From contig DDBL01000061.1 in assembly GCA_002333425.1 (NCBI GenBank), forward strand, positions 29,559 to 58,917: a stretch of DNA of 29,359 nt, in the 5' to 3' direction. The stretch comes from Leptospiraceae bacterium UBA2033. Its GTDB lineage: Bacteria > Spirochaetota > Leptospiria > Leptospirales > Leptospiraceae. This document shows, piece by piece, positions 1-7,764 of the stretch (position 1 is its first letter; each line of letters begins with the position of its first letter). The position numbers and the translations under genes are program-made. Below the pieces are notes generated by a model. That model ran no database searches. It was not told where the DNA came from and was given only the letters and a program-made list of their open reading frames with translations.

Positions 1-21
1 TGTACAGCATTGAGCGAAGGG

Positions 22-50
22 CACCGAGAGCGCCGATAGAAGATACGATA
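22..50 (+). repeat. Dispersed GATGAACACCG-type repeat, degenerate copy
   Basis: This 29-nt stretch matches 4896-4924 at 26 of 29 positions, including the tail AAGATACGATA. It is the partial, most diverged member of a repeat family seen elsewhere in the window (2281-2324, 4881-4924, 20158-20201, 20331-20364, 26063-26097). It lies upstream of the first gene and is not coding as far as can be seen. Confidence 0.6.
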
Positions 51-100
51 ATTCTTTAATATACACGAGTTAGATTGTTTTCTGTAGTTCTGAAAAGTTA

Positions 101-128
101 TTGACAGTTTGTTTTTATAGGACATATT
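101..128 (+). promoter_or_regulatory. Predicted sigma-70 promoter of the 170-2179 operon
   Basis: A perfect -35 box TTGACA (101-106) is followed after 16 nt by CATATT (123-128), a 4/6 match to the -10 consensus. Transcription would begin near 135, leaving a leader of about 35 nt that contains the AAGGA ribosome-binding site just before the ATG at 170. Prediction by inspection only. Confidence 0.4.
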
Positions 129-169
129 TCTTCGCATTTTACAAAACTATATACCATAAGGAAAACTAA

Positions 170-1612
170 ATGAACCGAAAATCTAATAATAACAACGCAT
201 TCGCTAGTGCAATTCTTGGAACTTTAGCTATGAAGTTCACAAAAGATGTAATTTTTAAAATAGCGGATATTGACGACAAATACAAACCGATCACACTCCC
301 TCTGGATTTGATTCTGATTAATTCATTCGTGAAAGATAATGATCTAAAAAAAGACCTTCAAGTAGGATTATCCATTAATGCTGCCAATGACTTTCTACTG
401 AATACTGTTCTTGAAAATAAAATTCCAAAACCTATTTTAGTATGGAATGATAAAAAAAGTGATACTGTACTTTCTCAACCAAACAACACGCCAAAAATTT
501 TAAACCTAAGTAGCCTACAAATTGAAAAAGACTTACGAGATTTAGCAGCGGGTAAGAAATATAAGGTGCTTTTTAATGATAGTTCTTCTATTGAAAGAAA
601 TGGCAACGGACTTATTTTCTATATTCAAAAATATGACACAACCATAAAACTAAGAAAGAAAATAGAATTCATACGTTTGAATGGAATGGAAGATTTTAAA
701 TTTCTTATGGAAAAATCTTTCTTTAATAAACAAACATTGCAAAACAAGTTAAATCTGATTGGAATTCAAGAATTATTAAGAGATGCAATTCCGCAATGCT
801 ATGAAGAATATAGAGTAAAAGGTGGAAATGCAAAAGCGGAAAACAGGTTTGGTGGAATAACTTTCAACTACGAGAACAGGCAACAAGCATTTGCCTCTGA
901 TGCAGAATTTACAGAAGGTAAGAATCCTTTTTGGATTCGGAATGCTACATTTTATAGTTACAATGAAGACAGGTCATTTTCAAATTTTGTAACGCTAGAG
1001 AAATACTTAAAACAAAAACAAATAACGGAAAATCTTGACAAGACACAAATTGATAAAATTCGAGATTATTATTTCTGTAACCAATTGAATTGCAAAGAAG
1101 CTTCCAAAATTAATTTATTAAAATCAGCAGGTTTACTCAGACCAGATCTAAATATATTTGAAGCAGAAAGGATATTGAGAAAAGCAGGAATCAACAATGC
1201 AAAATTTGCAAGTGGATACATTGAAGTTTTAAAGCATACACAAAAGATGATTGAAGTCGCAAAGTTAGAATCAGACTGGGCAAAGCTTACAGGGGCAAAC
1301 AGAAAGAAATTACAAGTAAGAATCTTTAGATTCAATGATATTGATATGCTACTGCCATTGGGCTACACTTATATGACGCAAGGAGGAACGGCTAGTGATG
1401 CAATAGTGTCTAAATCGCCACATGAATTTAATATAGTTGGAAAAATCAAAGAGGGTCTTTATAAATGTGATGATCCAATTGGAGAAAATAAAAAAGAAAA
1501 AACTGTTTTAAAAAAATCCAACATTATAACCCAATCAGAGTTTGATGATAAAGCATTCGATTTTTATCCATACCTTGGAAATATTTATGGAGTAATAGAA
1601 GGGAAAAGATAG
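170..1612 (+). CDS. Hypothetical protein, 480 aa, no recognised domain
   Basis: The ATG is preceded by AAGGA at a normal distance, so the start is sound. I do not recognise the family. No signal peptide or clear membrane segment is visible apart from a mildly hydrophobic stretch at about residues 10-22; the protein is rich in Asn, Lys, Ile and Phe and looks soluble. The middle (about 215-275) carries aromatic, Gly- and Asn-rich segments such as FGGITFNYENRQQ and NPFWIRNATFYSYNED, while residues about 280-370 look helical and charged. The next gene, a Cys-rich lipoprotein, starts on the base after the stop, so the two are almost surely translated together. A secreted effector with its partner, or a cargo/lipoprotein pair, is conceivable, but nothing in the sequence proves it. 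Confidence 0.8.
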   Translation: MNRKSNNNNAFASAILGTLAMKFTKDVIFKIADIDDKYKPITLPLDLILINSFVKDNDLKKDLQVGLSINAANDFLLNTVLENKIPKPILVWNDKKSDTVLSQPNNTPKILNLSSLQIEKDLRDLAAGKKYKVLFNDSSSIERNGNGLIFYIQKYDTTIKLRKKIEFIRLNGMEDFKFLMEKSFFNKQTLQNKLNLIGIQELLRDAIPQCYEEYRVKGGNAKAENRFGGITFNYENRQQAFASDAEFTEGKNPFWIRNATFYSYNEDRSFSNFVTLEKYLKQKQITENLDKTQIDKIRDYYFCNQLNCKEASKINLLKSAGLLRPDLNIFEAERILRKAGINNAKFASGYIEVLKHTQKMIEVAKLESDWAKLTGANRKKLQVRIFRFNDIDMLLPLGYTYMTQGGTASDAIVSKSPHEFNIVGKIKEGLYKCDDPIGENKKEKTVLKKSNIITQSEFDDKAFDFYPYLGNIYGVIEGKR

Positions 1613-2179
1613 ATGAAATCTTTTTTATCTGTCATTGTAATATTGAGTTTCTTATTTACTACCTGCGAAAAGAAACCGCCTACGCCTACTCTTGAGGATG
1701 TAGAAAGAGAATATATGGAAAGTGACGATGCTTTGCCTCCTGATGATAGAGAGTATCCATTTAGGCTAGATAGAGATCTATTAGTAGAAAAAAAATATAG
1801 CTTTTTATTTCCCCTCGCAGAGATAAAAGCAGGAAATGTAACTTGTAAGTGTGGAACGATTGCTAGTGCATATATAAATCAAAAAAATACTGTTTATTTA
1901 CATGCTGGATGTATGTGTTACTTTAGAACCCATCTTCTCTATCGTTGTCCTTTGCGAATAAAGAATGCTAATTTAGAAGGTTATAATGATGAAATTATTG
2001 ATGGAAATTATTGTTATGTATATTGCTTTAATCCCAAATTGAGCGATTTACGGAAATCGGAATATCCTACGAAACAAGAGAAAGTGTACTTCGACGATAT
2101 TTATAAACAAATTGAAACTTCCATTGCTAAAGAAAGATTTTGCCGAGAAAAGATTAAGGAAACTAAGAACCCATCTTAA
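1613..2179 (+). CDS. Cysteine-rich lipoprotein, 188 aa
   Basis: The N-terminus has a short positive region, a hydrophobic core and Cys18 in the context LFTTC, a permissive spirochetal lipobox, so the mature protein should be lipidated and membrane-anchored. After a Pro/Asp/Glu-rich linker (about 20-60) come eight further cysteines (78, 80, 100, 102, 112, 134, 138, 177), including two C-x-C pairs, which suggests several disulfides outside the cytoplasm or a metal site. The ATG follows the upstream stop codon with no gap and sits behind GGGAAAAG within the upstream gene, so expression is coupled to the 480-aa protein. Family not recognised. It could serve as immunity or anchoring partner of the upstream product; that is inference from the gene arrangement only. 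Confidence 0.75.
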   Translation: MKSFLSVIVILSFLFTTCEKKPPTPTLEDVEREYMESDDALPPDDREYPFRLDRDLLVEKKYSFLFPLAEIKAGNVTCKCGTIASAYINQKNTVYLHAGCMCYFRTHLLYRCPLRIKNANLEGYNDEIIDGNYCYVYCFNPKLSDLRKSEYPTKQEKVYFDDIYKQIETSIAKERFCREKIKETKNPS

Positions 2180-2224
2180 TTCGTAACATAGAGACAAAAG
2201 GCAATTCTAAAACTCTGCGAGTCT

Positions 2225-2243
2225 CCGAACAAACTGTGTTCGG
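2225..2243 (+). terminator. Possible terminator hairpin after the lipoprotein gene
   Basis: CCGAACA (2225-2231) and TGTTCGG (2237-2243) form a 7-bp stem with a 5-nt loop. It lies 45 nt past the lipoprotein stop and between convergent genes. The downstream T-run is weak (ACTTTTT 13 nt later), so efficiency is uncertain. Confidence 0.4.
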
Positions 2244-2280
2244 CTCAAAATAAACTTTTTAATAAAATGGGCTTTAAAAT

Positions 2281-2324
2281 ATCTAATCTTCTATCGGTGT
2301 TTATCTGTGTTCATCGGTGGTAAT
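2281..2324 (-). repeat. Dispersed repeat overlapping the acyltransferase 3' end
   Basis: Read on the minus strand this is a copy of the dispersed family: ATTACCACCGATGAACACAG followed by ATAAACACCGAT and the tail AGAAGATTAGAT. The first part encodes the last residues LPPMNTDKHR of the acyltransferase and the TAG inside the repeat is its stop codon. Close relatives are 4881-4924 and 20331-20364. Confidence 0.75.
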
Positions 2325-3436
2325 TTTTTCGAAGTTATTTTCCAAATTAGAAGTGGAAGAGTTATATTGAGGATAAGAGTGACAACCCAGCCAAAGTAAA
2401 ATCCTCCAAAGTAATAAGGGTCGATCATATGCATCAAGTGGATGATCATAGGATGGATTAGGAATAAAGCCAGACTATTCTCTCCAATATAAGCAAATCC
2501 TGAGTAAATAGATTTTAGCATTTTGGAATTTGTAGACTCCAAGTTAATTCCCAAAAAGGTAAGCACCACAAAACAGGCTACAGGGTAAAAAAGGAAGTGA
2601 TTGGAAATTTCCAAGTTCATTGTAACAGTGAAATACGTGACGACTCCTAGGTAAGATAAAATCGAAAGTAATAACACTGGAAAAAAGAATTTGTTTGTTT
2701 TTAAATTGGATAGAAAAATTTCCTTGTTGGTTAGAATTCTTTTGGCACTAAAGCCTAACACGAAGAAGAATATATAATTTGTAATGCTAATAGCTTCCAA
2801 ACTTCCTAAGTATGGTATGGATTTTGGATAAAAATGATTCGACCAGAAGTTGATAAGAAGGGCTGTCACGAGAACGGCATAGAATTTTCCAGCACTCCAA
2901 TTCTCTATGTTACGGAAAAAGAAAACATAGATAAAATAAAATCCAAAGAGAAGTGGGATATAGTAGTAGGGTTGAAATACTTGCCCAAGTAGAAGTTTTG
3001 GAATTATGTCTGTTAGAAAATTTTCGGGTGGATACTTTGTGAAATATCCTATGACTGCAATTACCACGTAGGGAATGATAACGTTCTTATATTTTGACAT
3101 CCAAAAGGCAGAAGCACCTTTCCAAGATAGAAAAAATCCAGAGGACAAGATGAAGGCAGGAACGCAGAATCTAGCGAAATTCGCCAACCACTTGGATAGA
3201 ACTAATTCAGGGTCTTTCGGGTGAAAGAATGCAAAGTAGGAATCCACATGAATCACTACAATTGCACACATTGCAATTCCTCTAACAAAATCGACGACTT
3301 GACTGCGTTCGCCCTTTTTGGGAATTTCTTTTTGTGAAAAAGTAAATAAATTTCTGAAACCAGTAAAACTTATCGTAAGTAAGAAGAGAAGAACCAGACC
3401 AAAAAGTTCGATATATAAATTAGTTGTTTGTATCAT
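2291..3436 (-). CDS. Acyltransferase 3 family membrane protein
   Basis: This 381-aa integral membrane protein transfers acyl groups, usually onto cell-surface sugars (lipopolysaccharide O-antigen or similar glycans). The family signature is clear: VDFVRGIAMCAIVVIHVDS around residues 48-66, with the conserved Arg52 and candidate catalytic His63, followed by about nine further hydrophobic helices. An extra helix (about 7-25) precedes the signature. The last ten residues, LPPMNTDKHR, are encoded by a dispersed repeat and are probably not part of the ancestral protein. It is transcribed divergently from the cyclic-nucleotide-binding gene and stands alone on this strand; the acceptor substrate cannot be told. 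Confidence 0.88.
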   Translation of the reverse strand: MIQTTNLYIELFGLVLLFLLTISFTGFRNLFTFSQKEIPKKGERSQVVDFVRGIAMCAIVVIHVDSYFAFFHPKDPELVLSKWLANFARFCVPAFILSSGFFLSWKGASAFWMSKYKNVIIPYVVIAVIGYFTKYPPENFLTDIIPKLLLGQVFQPYYYIPLLFGFYFIYVFFFRNIENWSAGKFYAVLVTALLINFWSNHFYPKSIPYLGSLEAISITNYIFFFVLGFSAKRILTNKEIFLSNLKTNKFFFPVLLLSILSYLGVVTYFTVTMNLEISNHFLFYPVACFVVLTFLGINLESTNSKMLKSIYSGFAYIGENSLALFLIHPMIIHLMHMIDPYYFGGFYFGWVVTLILNITLPLLIWKITSKKLPPMNTDKHR

Positions 3437-3480
3437 GCTTATATAGGAAGTTGTTAAATATTAGGATTTGTAAAGCCTAT

Positions 3481-3489
3481 TGTTATAAT
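3481..3489 (+). promoter_or_regulatory. Extended -10 promoter for the CNBD-exbBD operon
   Basis: TGTTATAAT is a perfect extended -10 element (TG-N-TATAAT). No good -35 box is seen 17 nt upstream, as expected for this promoter class. The start site would be near 3496, giving a leader of about 54 nt that ends in GAGGAA before the ATG at 3550. Confidence 0.5.
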
Positions 3490-3549
3490 CTATTATGTTC
3501 AAGAATTTTTTGTACAGTTTAATTCGTTTTTCCGAATTGAGGAACTTAG

Positions 3550-3939
3550 ATGGCATCGATTGTTAGTTTAAAAGCCGGTAAAACAATCTTTAAAGAAGGG
3601 GACTTTGGTAAATCTATGTACATCGTCCTAGAAGGCACTGTAGAGATTTATGTAATCTTGAACAAACAAGAAACTCACCTTGCTTCGATGAACCAAGGGG
3701 ATTTTTTTGGAGAGATGGCACTTTTTCGCGATAAACCCAGAAGTGCCTGTGCGCGGGTGATCAAAGATGTCCGGTTGGCAGTGATTGAGAGCCGAGCACA
3801 GTTAGAAAAATTTCTTTCGGATAATCCACTGTTTGCCGCTAAAATGGTAAACATCATGGCAGCAAGACTTGCCAACACCAACGATCTACTTTTCCAAAAA
3901 ATAAACGAACTCTCCGCCAAAAAAATGGAATTTCAGTGA
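3550..3939 (+). CDS. Stand-alone cyclic nucleotide-binding domain protein
   Basis: The 129-aa protein is a single cNMP-binding beta-roll. The phosphate-binding cassette is intact: FFGEMALFRDKPRSACAR (about residues 56-73), with the Glu that contacts the ribose and the Arg that contacts the cyclic phosphate, so cAMP or cGMP binding is likely. There is no helix-turn-helix or kinase domain; the C-terminal helix ends shortly after the roll. The start is fixed by GAGGAA 6 nt upstream. It is followed after 10 nt by exbB- and exbD-like genes, which suggests that it gives a second-messenger input to that membrane complex or simply shares its promoter. A stand-alone CNBD could also partner with an unlinked enzyme. 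Confidence 0.88.
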   Translation: MASIVSLKAGKTIFKEGDFGKSMYIVLEGTVEIYVILNKQETHLASMNQGDFFGEMALFRDKPRSACARVIKDVRLAVIESRAQLEKFLSDNPLFAAKMVNIMAARLANTNDLLFQKINELSAKKMEFQ

Positions 3940-3949
3940 GTTTTCGTTT

Positions 3950-4468
3950 GTGATTTTTTCTTCTTTTCAGTCTGGTGGATTTTTGATGTATCCGCTAGCA
4001 CTTATTGCATTTATAAATACTACTTTAGTTCTTCATCTTTCTTCTACTTTTTTTCTTTATCTAAAAGATTTACGCCAAATTCAAAAAGACATTTCCCCTT
4101 CTACTGGTTTGATGAAATCATTGTACGAAACTTCTAAATCCCATTCTCACAAAAGGAAATTTTGGATTAAATTCGATGATAGCCTCGGGCTTTACGAACG
4201 AAGGATTTTTTGGTTAAGTAATCTTTCCGGCATATCTACATTATCCGGTCTTTTAGGAACAGTAATTGGAATTTATATTTCTTTTCAAAATATGAAAGTG
4301 AGTGGCTCTGCATCTGCCGAAGTTTTTGCCGACGGAATTGGAGTGGCACTTTTGACAACCATTGCTGGACTTATGATCGCAATTCCTTCTATGATTTCGT
4401 TTTATATCCTAAAACATTTATTAGAAATCATAGAAGAAAAAGCCTACGCTTATTTATTTAGAAGTTAA
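3950..4468 (+). CDS. exbB: MotA/TolQ/ExbB proton channel family protein
   Basis: This 172-aa inner-membrane protein belongs to the proton-channel subunit family that powers TonB- or Tol-type systems. One helix lies near the N-terminus (about 12-33); the family block is the pair of helices at about 88-155 with SGLLGTVIGIYISF and GIGVALLTTIAGLMIAIPS, which carry the conserved Gly and Thr residues lining the channel. The start is GTG, 10 nt after the cyclic-nucleotide-binding gene. The stop overlaps the ATG of the ExbD-like gene by one base (TAATG), so the two subunits are made in a coupled way. ExbB, TolQ and AglR-type assignments cannot be separated without a tree; no tonB or tol gene is adjacent. 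Confidence 0.85.
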   Translation: MIFSSFQSGGFLMYPLALIAFINTTLVLHLSSTFFLYLKDLRQIQKDISPSTGLMKSLYETSKSHSHKRKFWIKFDDSLGLYERRIFWLSNLSGISTLSGLLGTVIGIYISFQNMKVSGSASAEVFADGIGVALLTTIAGLMIAIPSMISFYILKHLLEIIEEKAYAYLFRS

Positions 4469-4869
4469 TGCGTTATTCCAAAAAGATCTCTAGGCGAAAA
4501 GTGGGGGACTCCGCCATTGATATGTCGAGTCTAATGGATATTATCTTCATACTCTTAATTTTTGTGATGATGAGTGTGAGTTTTGCAAAAAATTTCAAAC
4601 AACTAGAAATCGATCTTCCTAAAAGCCAGAATGGAACGTCCGAGCTTTCTCCTGATACTCAAATTTCTATCAAAGCAAACGATAAAATCTATTTGGATCA
4701 ATTAGAAATTTCCATAGATAAACTTTCCGAGCTCGCCAAAGAAGGGAAACTTTCTAACCAAACCGTTAGTGTAAATGTTGAAAACAAAGTGCCTTATGAG
4801 TCTTTTTTAAAAATCTTAGACATTTTGAAACAAGCGAGAATAAAAAAGCTCAATTTGGGGACGGAGTAG
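4468..4869 (+). CDS. exbD: ExbD/TolR family biopolymer transport protein
   Basis: The 133-aa protein has the ExbD/TolR layout: a short basic cytoplasmic N-terminus, one membrane helix (about 20-42) containing the essential proton-carrying Asp in SSLMDIIFILLIF (Asp24), and a periplasmic domain of about 90 residues beginning QLEIDLPKS. With the ExbB-like protein it should form the force-generating motor in the inner membrane. Its start overlaps the exbB stop by one nucleotide. No TonB follows; after the stop comes a dispersed repeat. Confidence 0.87.
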   Translation: MRYSKKISRRKVGDSAIDMSSLMDIIFILLIFVMMSVSFAKNFKQLEIDLPKSQNGTSELSPDTQISIKANDKIYLDQLEISIDKLSELAKEGKLSNQTVSVNVENKVPYESFLKILDILKQARIKKLNLGTE

Positions 4870-4880
4870 TAAAATTAAAG

Positions 4881-4924
4881 ATTACCACCGATGAACACCG
4901 AGAACACCGATAAAAGATACGATA
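4881..4924 (+). repeat. Dispersed repeat, reference copy
   Basis: The sequence begins ATTACCACCGATGAACACCG, continues AGAACACCGAT and ends AAAAGATACGATA. It starts 12 nt after the exbD stop. It shares both the core and the tail with the copies at 22-50 and 2281-2324. The rest of the 213-nt gap to the next gene contains only a weak 5-bp hairpin (TCACC/GGTGA near 4946-4965). Confidence 0.75.
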
Positions 4925-5082
4925 CTGTTTTAAAATTTGTGTCCCTCACCCTTCGCGCATGGTGAAAAAACTCTTACATCGAATTCATGTTAAAAAAGTA
5001 TAACTCGCCAAAATATTGATTTACATTTTTCATTTTCCTTATTCAATTTGGACTTACGACATAGTAAAGAATGGAGTAAACC

Positions 5083-5568
5083 ATGGATTCCTATTTAGAG
5101 TTTGTATTAGAGCGATTGTCTGTTGCCGGAAACGTTATAGCTAAAGCAATGTTCGGTGGTTATGGTATTTACCAAGGTGACATCATGTTTGGACTTGTTG
5201 CCGATGGTGTTTTGTATCTCAAAGTAGGTGAGCCTAATATCAAAGATTATATCCAAGCAGGAATGAAACCTTTTTTGTATGAAGCAAAAAATGGAAAACC
5301 AATCTCCATGTCCTATTGGCGTTTGCCGGAAGATGTGTTAGAGTCTAACGAAGATTTGCCCAAGTGGGTGAATAAATCCATCGAAGTTGCTAAAGCAGCT
5401 AAACCTAAAAAGTCTTATTTAGCAAAATACAAATCCATTAAATCTAAATCAAAAGTAAATGCAAAAAAGAAAACGACAATTTCTAAAAAGAAGAAACCAG
5501 TAAGTAAGAAAAAAACTACCACCAAATCAGTTACCAAGAAAACTACGGCAAAGAAAAAGAAGAAATAG
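5083..5568 (+). CDS. TfoX N-terminal domain protein with Lys-rich tail
   Basis: Residues 1 to about 100 match the TfoX N-terminal domain: an initial helix, then the motif AKAMFGGYGIYQGDIMFGLV and the strands DGVLYLKVG and MSYWRLPEDV. From about residue 104 the protein becomes a low-complexity Lys/Ser/Thr tail (repeated KKK, KKTT and SKSK runs) resembling histone H1-like tails, which probably binds nucleic acid. The TfoX C-terminal domain is absent, so a competence-activator role like that in Haemophilus is not implied. The start is supported by GGAGT before the ATG. It converges on the ammonium transporter gene with 47 nt between stops and no clear terminator. Confidence 0.85.
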   Translation: MDSYLEFVLERLSVAGNVIAKAMFGGYGIYQGDIMFGLVADGVLYLKVGEPNIKDYIQAGMKPFLYEAKNGKPISMSYWRLPEDVLESNEDLPKWVNKSIEVAKAAKPKKSYLAKYKSIKSKSKVNAKKKTTISKKKKPVSKKKTTTKSVTKKTTAKKKKK

Positions 5569-5615
5569 TTTATCGTGAATTTGATTAAGGATAGCTTTCT
5601 TACAATCCAATCACC

Positions 5616-7748
5616 TTAAACTAACTTTCGATGAATTCCGATCACAGAAATATCATCCTGAGCGGGGATACTTCCCATAAACCTCTTTTGCGCTTTCAAA
5701 ATTTCGTCTACATACTTTCCGATTGGGATATTACCCGAATTTTGGATTAACTCTTCCACTCTTTCTTCTCCAAATTCATCTTTTTCCATGTTCCACTCTT
5801 CTGTTAATCCATCGGTAAATAAGAGTAAACCGCTATCGGAATCGAATTCTTCTTCTTTGGAAGTATACTGAGTTTTAGAAATAGCTCCGACAAGCCTTCC
5901 TGTTTTTTCTAACTTAGTAATTTTGTTTCCACGAATTAAAAATTGTGGTGGGTGACCTGCTGAAGAGTAGCGAATTTTGTTTTTATTTGTATCAATATCT
6001 ACTATGATACAAGTAAAGAATTGATTCAAATTTTGGAAGGAGTGTAAAAATTCATTGTTCAAATAATACAATAATTCGTGAACACTGTAGAGACCTCTTT
6101 TTAAAGATTCGTATAGAGTTTTGATCGCCATTGTGATTAACGCTGCTTGCACTCCATGACCCGTAGCATCAGCAAGAAAAACTCTTACCAAACCAGGTCG
6201 AAGTTCGGTTATGTCAAAAAAATCTCCTCCTACTTCTGTAAGTGGGAGATAACGAACTGTAATCTCTAATTCTCCTATCGTTTTATCTGCTTGCGAGAGA
6301 ATGCTAGATTGAATTTTTCTGGCAGTCGAAAGATCGCTTTGAATTACGTTGAGGTTTAGTTCTAATTGGTTTGTTAAGTCTTCTTTTTCTTTTATGTTCG
6401 TTCTAATTTTTTCTAATACTAAGTTGTATCGTTCTGCGATTTGACCTACTTCTGTAAAAGGTTCAATGGATACGTTTTTACTCAAGTCACCTGTTCGTTT
6501 TTGGTATTCCATTTCTAAAAATAGATCTGTTAGTTCGGTGGTTGCTCTATGTTCTGCGTAGTTTAATCCTTGTTGTTCGTTGGTTTCTGAAACTCGAAGT
6601 TTATAAAAACGATTGATAGTTCCAAGTAAAATAAAACTTAATCCAAACGCAAGTCCTGCGCAAGATATAGCGCCTATCGCTTGCACTTGGATTTGTTGCA
6701 TTCTACTTAGTCCAGTAGATAGGGTGTCTAAATTTCCGAAAATTCCTACCGCCAAAGTTCCCCAAATCCCGCCTGCGAGGTGAACGGGTATTGCCCCCAC
6801 GGCATCGTCGAGCTTTAGTTTGTCCAGAAGAAGTCGAGTTTCAAACATTAAAATTCCCGAAATAGAACCAATGACCATTGATTCAAAGGGAGTCACTGCA
6901 TGACAAGAAGCAGTAATGGAAACTAAACCAGCGAGTGCTCCATTTAAGGGAAGAGTTGCCTCTGCATATTTGAGTCTGATCCAGCCATAGATCAGAGCAG
7001 ATGCCATTCCGCCTGCTGCGGCTAACATTGTGTTGGCGATTATGCTAGGAATTTTCGCTGAGAAGGCAAGTGTACTTCCACCATTAAATCCAATCCAACC
7101 AAACCACAGAATCAGTGTGCCAAGCATGGCGATCGGAAGATTATGACCTGTTATATTTCGGACAGATCCGTCACTGCCGTATTTACCAGAGCGACTACCG
7201 ATGAGCGTCATTGCAACTAGTCCTACCCAGCCACCTATGCTATGAACGACAGTCGAACCAGCAAAATCAACAAAACCCATTTTCCCAAGCCAGCCTGTGA
7301 TACTTGTCCAATCTCCTAGATTTTTCCCCCAAGCCCAATGTCCGAAGATTGGATAAATCGTAGAAGAAATAACTGCGGTTACTATTAAATAGGCGCCAAA
7401 TTTCATTCTTTCAGCAACTGCACCAGATACGATAGTCGCCGCAGTTCCACAAAACATAAGTTGAAACAAAAAGAACACGGGAGTTTCGGGATGTTCAATC
7501 GAAAAAGTAGGGAGGAAGTTATCCTTGCCAATCCAACCTCCGTTGCTTGAACCATACATAAGTCCAAATCCTATCGAGTAAAAGACCAATGTAGCAATTC
7601 CAAAATCTGTAATATTTTTAATTGCCACGTTGATTGAATTTTTGGTTCTAGTAAGACCAGATTCTAAACAGAGAAATCCTGCTTGCATAAAAAATACAAG
7701 ACCAGAGCAGATAATCATCCAGAGTATATCGAAGTTTGTCTTTAGCAT
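5616..7748 (-). CDS. Ammonium transporter fused to SpoIIE-type phosphatase
   Basis: I place the start at the ATG at 7748 (710 aa): AAGGA lies upstream and translation then begins 16 nt after the MeaB stop. A longer frame from 7799 would overlap meaB. Residues 1 to about 385 form an Amt/MEP channel with about 11 helices, the signature DFAGSTVVHSIGG and twin pore histidines His169 and His323. The Amt tail motif GLNYAEH is kept and runs into a HAMP-like segment (GDLSKNVSIEPFTEVGQIAE) and a coiled coil. Residues about 490-708 are a PP2C/SpoIIE (RsbU-like) phosphatase with the acidic metal motifs GGDFFD, ADATGHG, SAGHPP, FTDGLTE and QDDISVIGI. The likely role is an ammonium-responsive receptor or transporter whose cytosolic phosphatase acts on an anti-sigma-factor antagonist; the target is unknown. 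Domains are clear, signalling is inference. Confidence 0.93.
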   Translation of the reverse strand: MLKTNFDILWMIICSGLVFFMQAGFLCLESGLTRTKNSINVAIKNITDFGIATLVFYSIGFGLMYGSSNGGWIGKDNFLPTFSIEHPETPVFFLFQLMFCGTAATIVSGAVAERMKFGAYLIVTAVISSTIYPIFGHWAWGKNLGDWTSITGWLGKMGFVDFAGSTVVHSIGGWVGLVAMTLIGSRSGKYGSDGSVRNITGHNLPIAMLGTLILWFGWIGFNGGSTLAFSAKIPSIIANTMLAAAGGMASALIYGWIRLKYAEATLPLNGALAGLVSITASCHAVTPFESMVIGSISGILMFETRLLLDKLKLDDAVGAIPVHLAGGIWGTLAVGIFGNLDTLSTGLSRMQQIQVQAIGAISCAGLAFGLSFILLGTINRFYKLRVSETNEQQGLNYAEHRATTELTDLFLEMEYQKRTGDLSKNVSIEPFTEVGQIAERYNLVLEKIRTNIKEKEDLTNQLELNLNVIQSDLSTARKIQSSILSQADKTIGELEITVRYLPLTEVGGDFFDITELRPGLVRVFLADATGHGVQAALITMAIKTLYESLKRGLYSVHELLYYLNNEFLHSFQNLNQFFTCIIVDIDTNKNKIRYSSAGHPPQFLIRGNKITKLEKTGRLVGAISKTQYTSKEEEFDSDSGLLLFTDGLTEEWNMEKDEFGEERVEELIQNSGNIPIGKYVDEILKAQKRFMGSIPAQDDISVIGIHRKLV

Positions 7749-7764
7749 TAGATTGATTTTTCCT

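Noticed and set aside
4946..4965. TCACC/GGTGA hairpin as exbD terminator
   Set aside because: Only 5 bp with a long loop and a short A-run after it; too weak to call.
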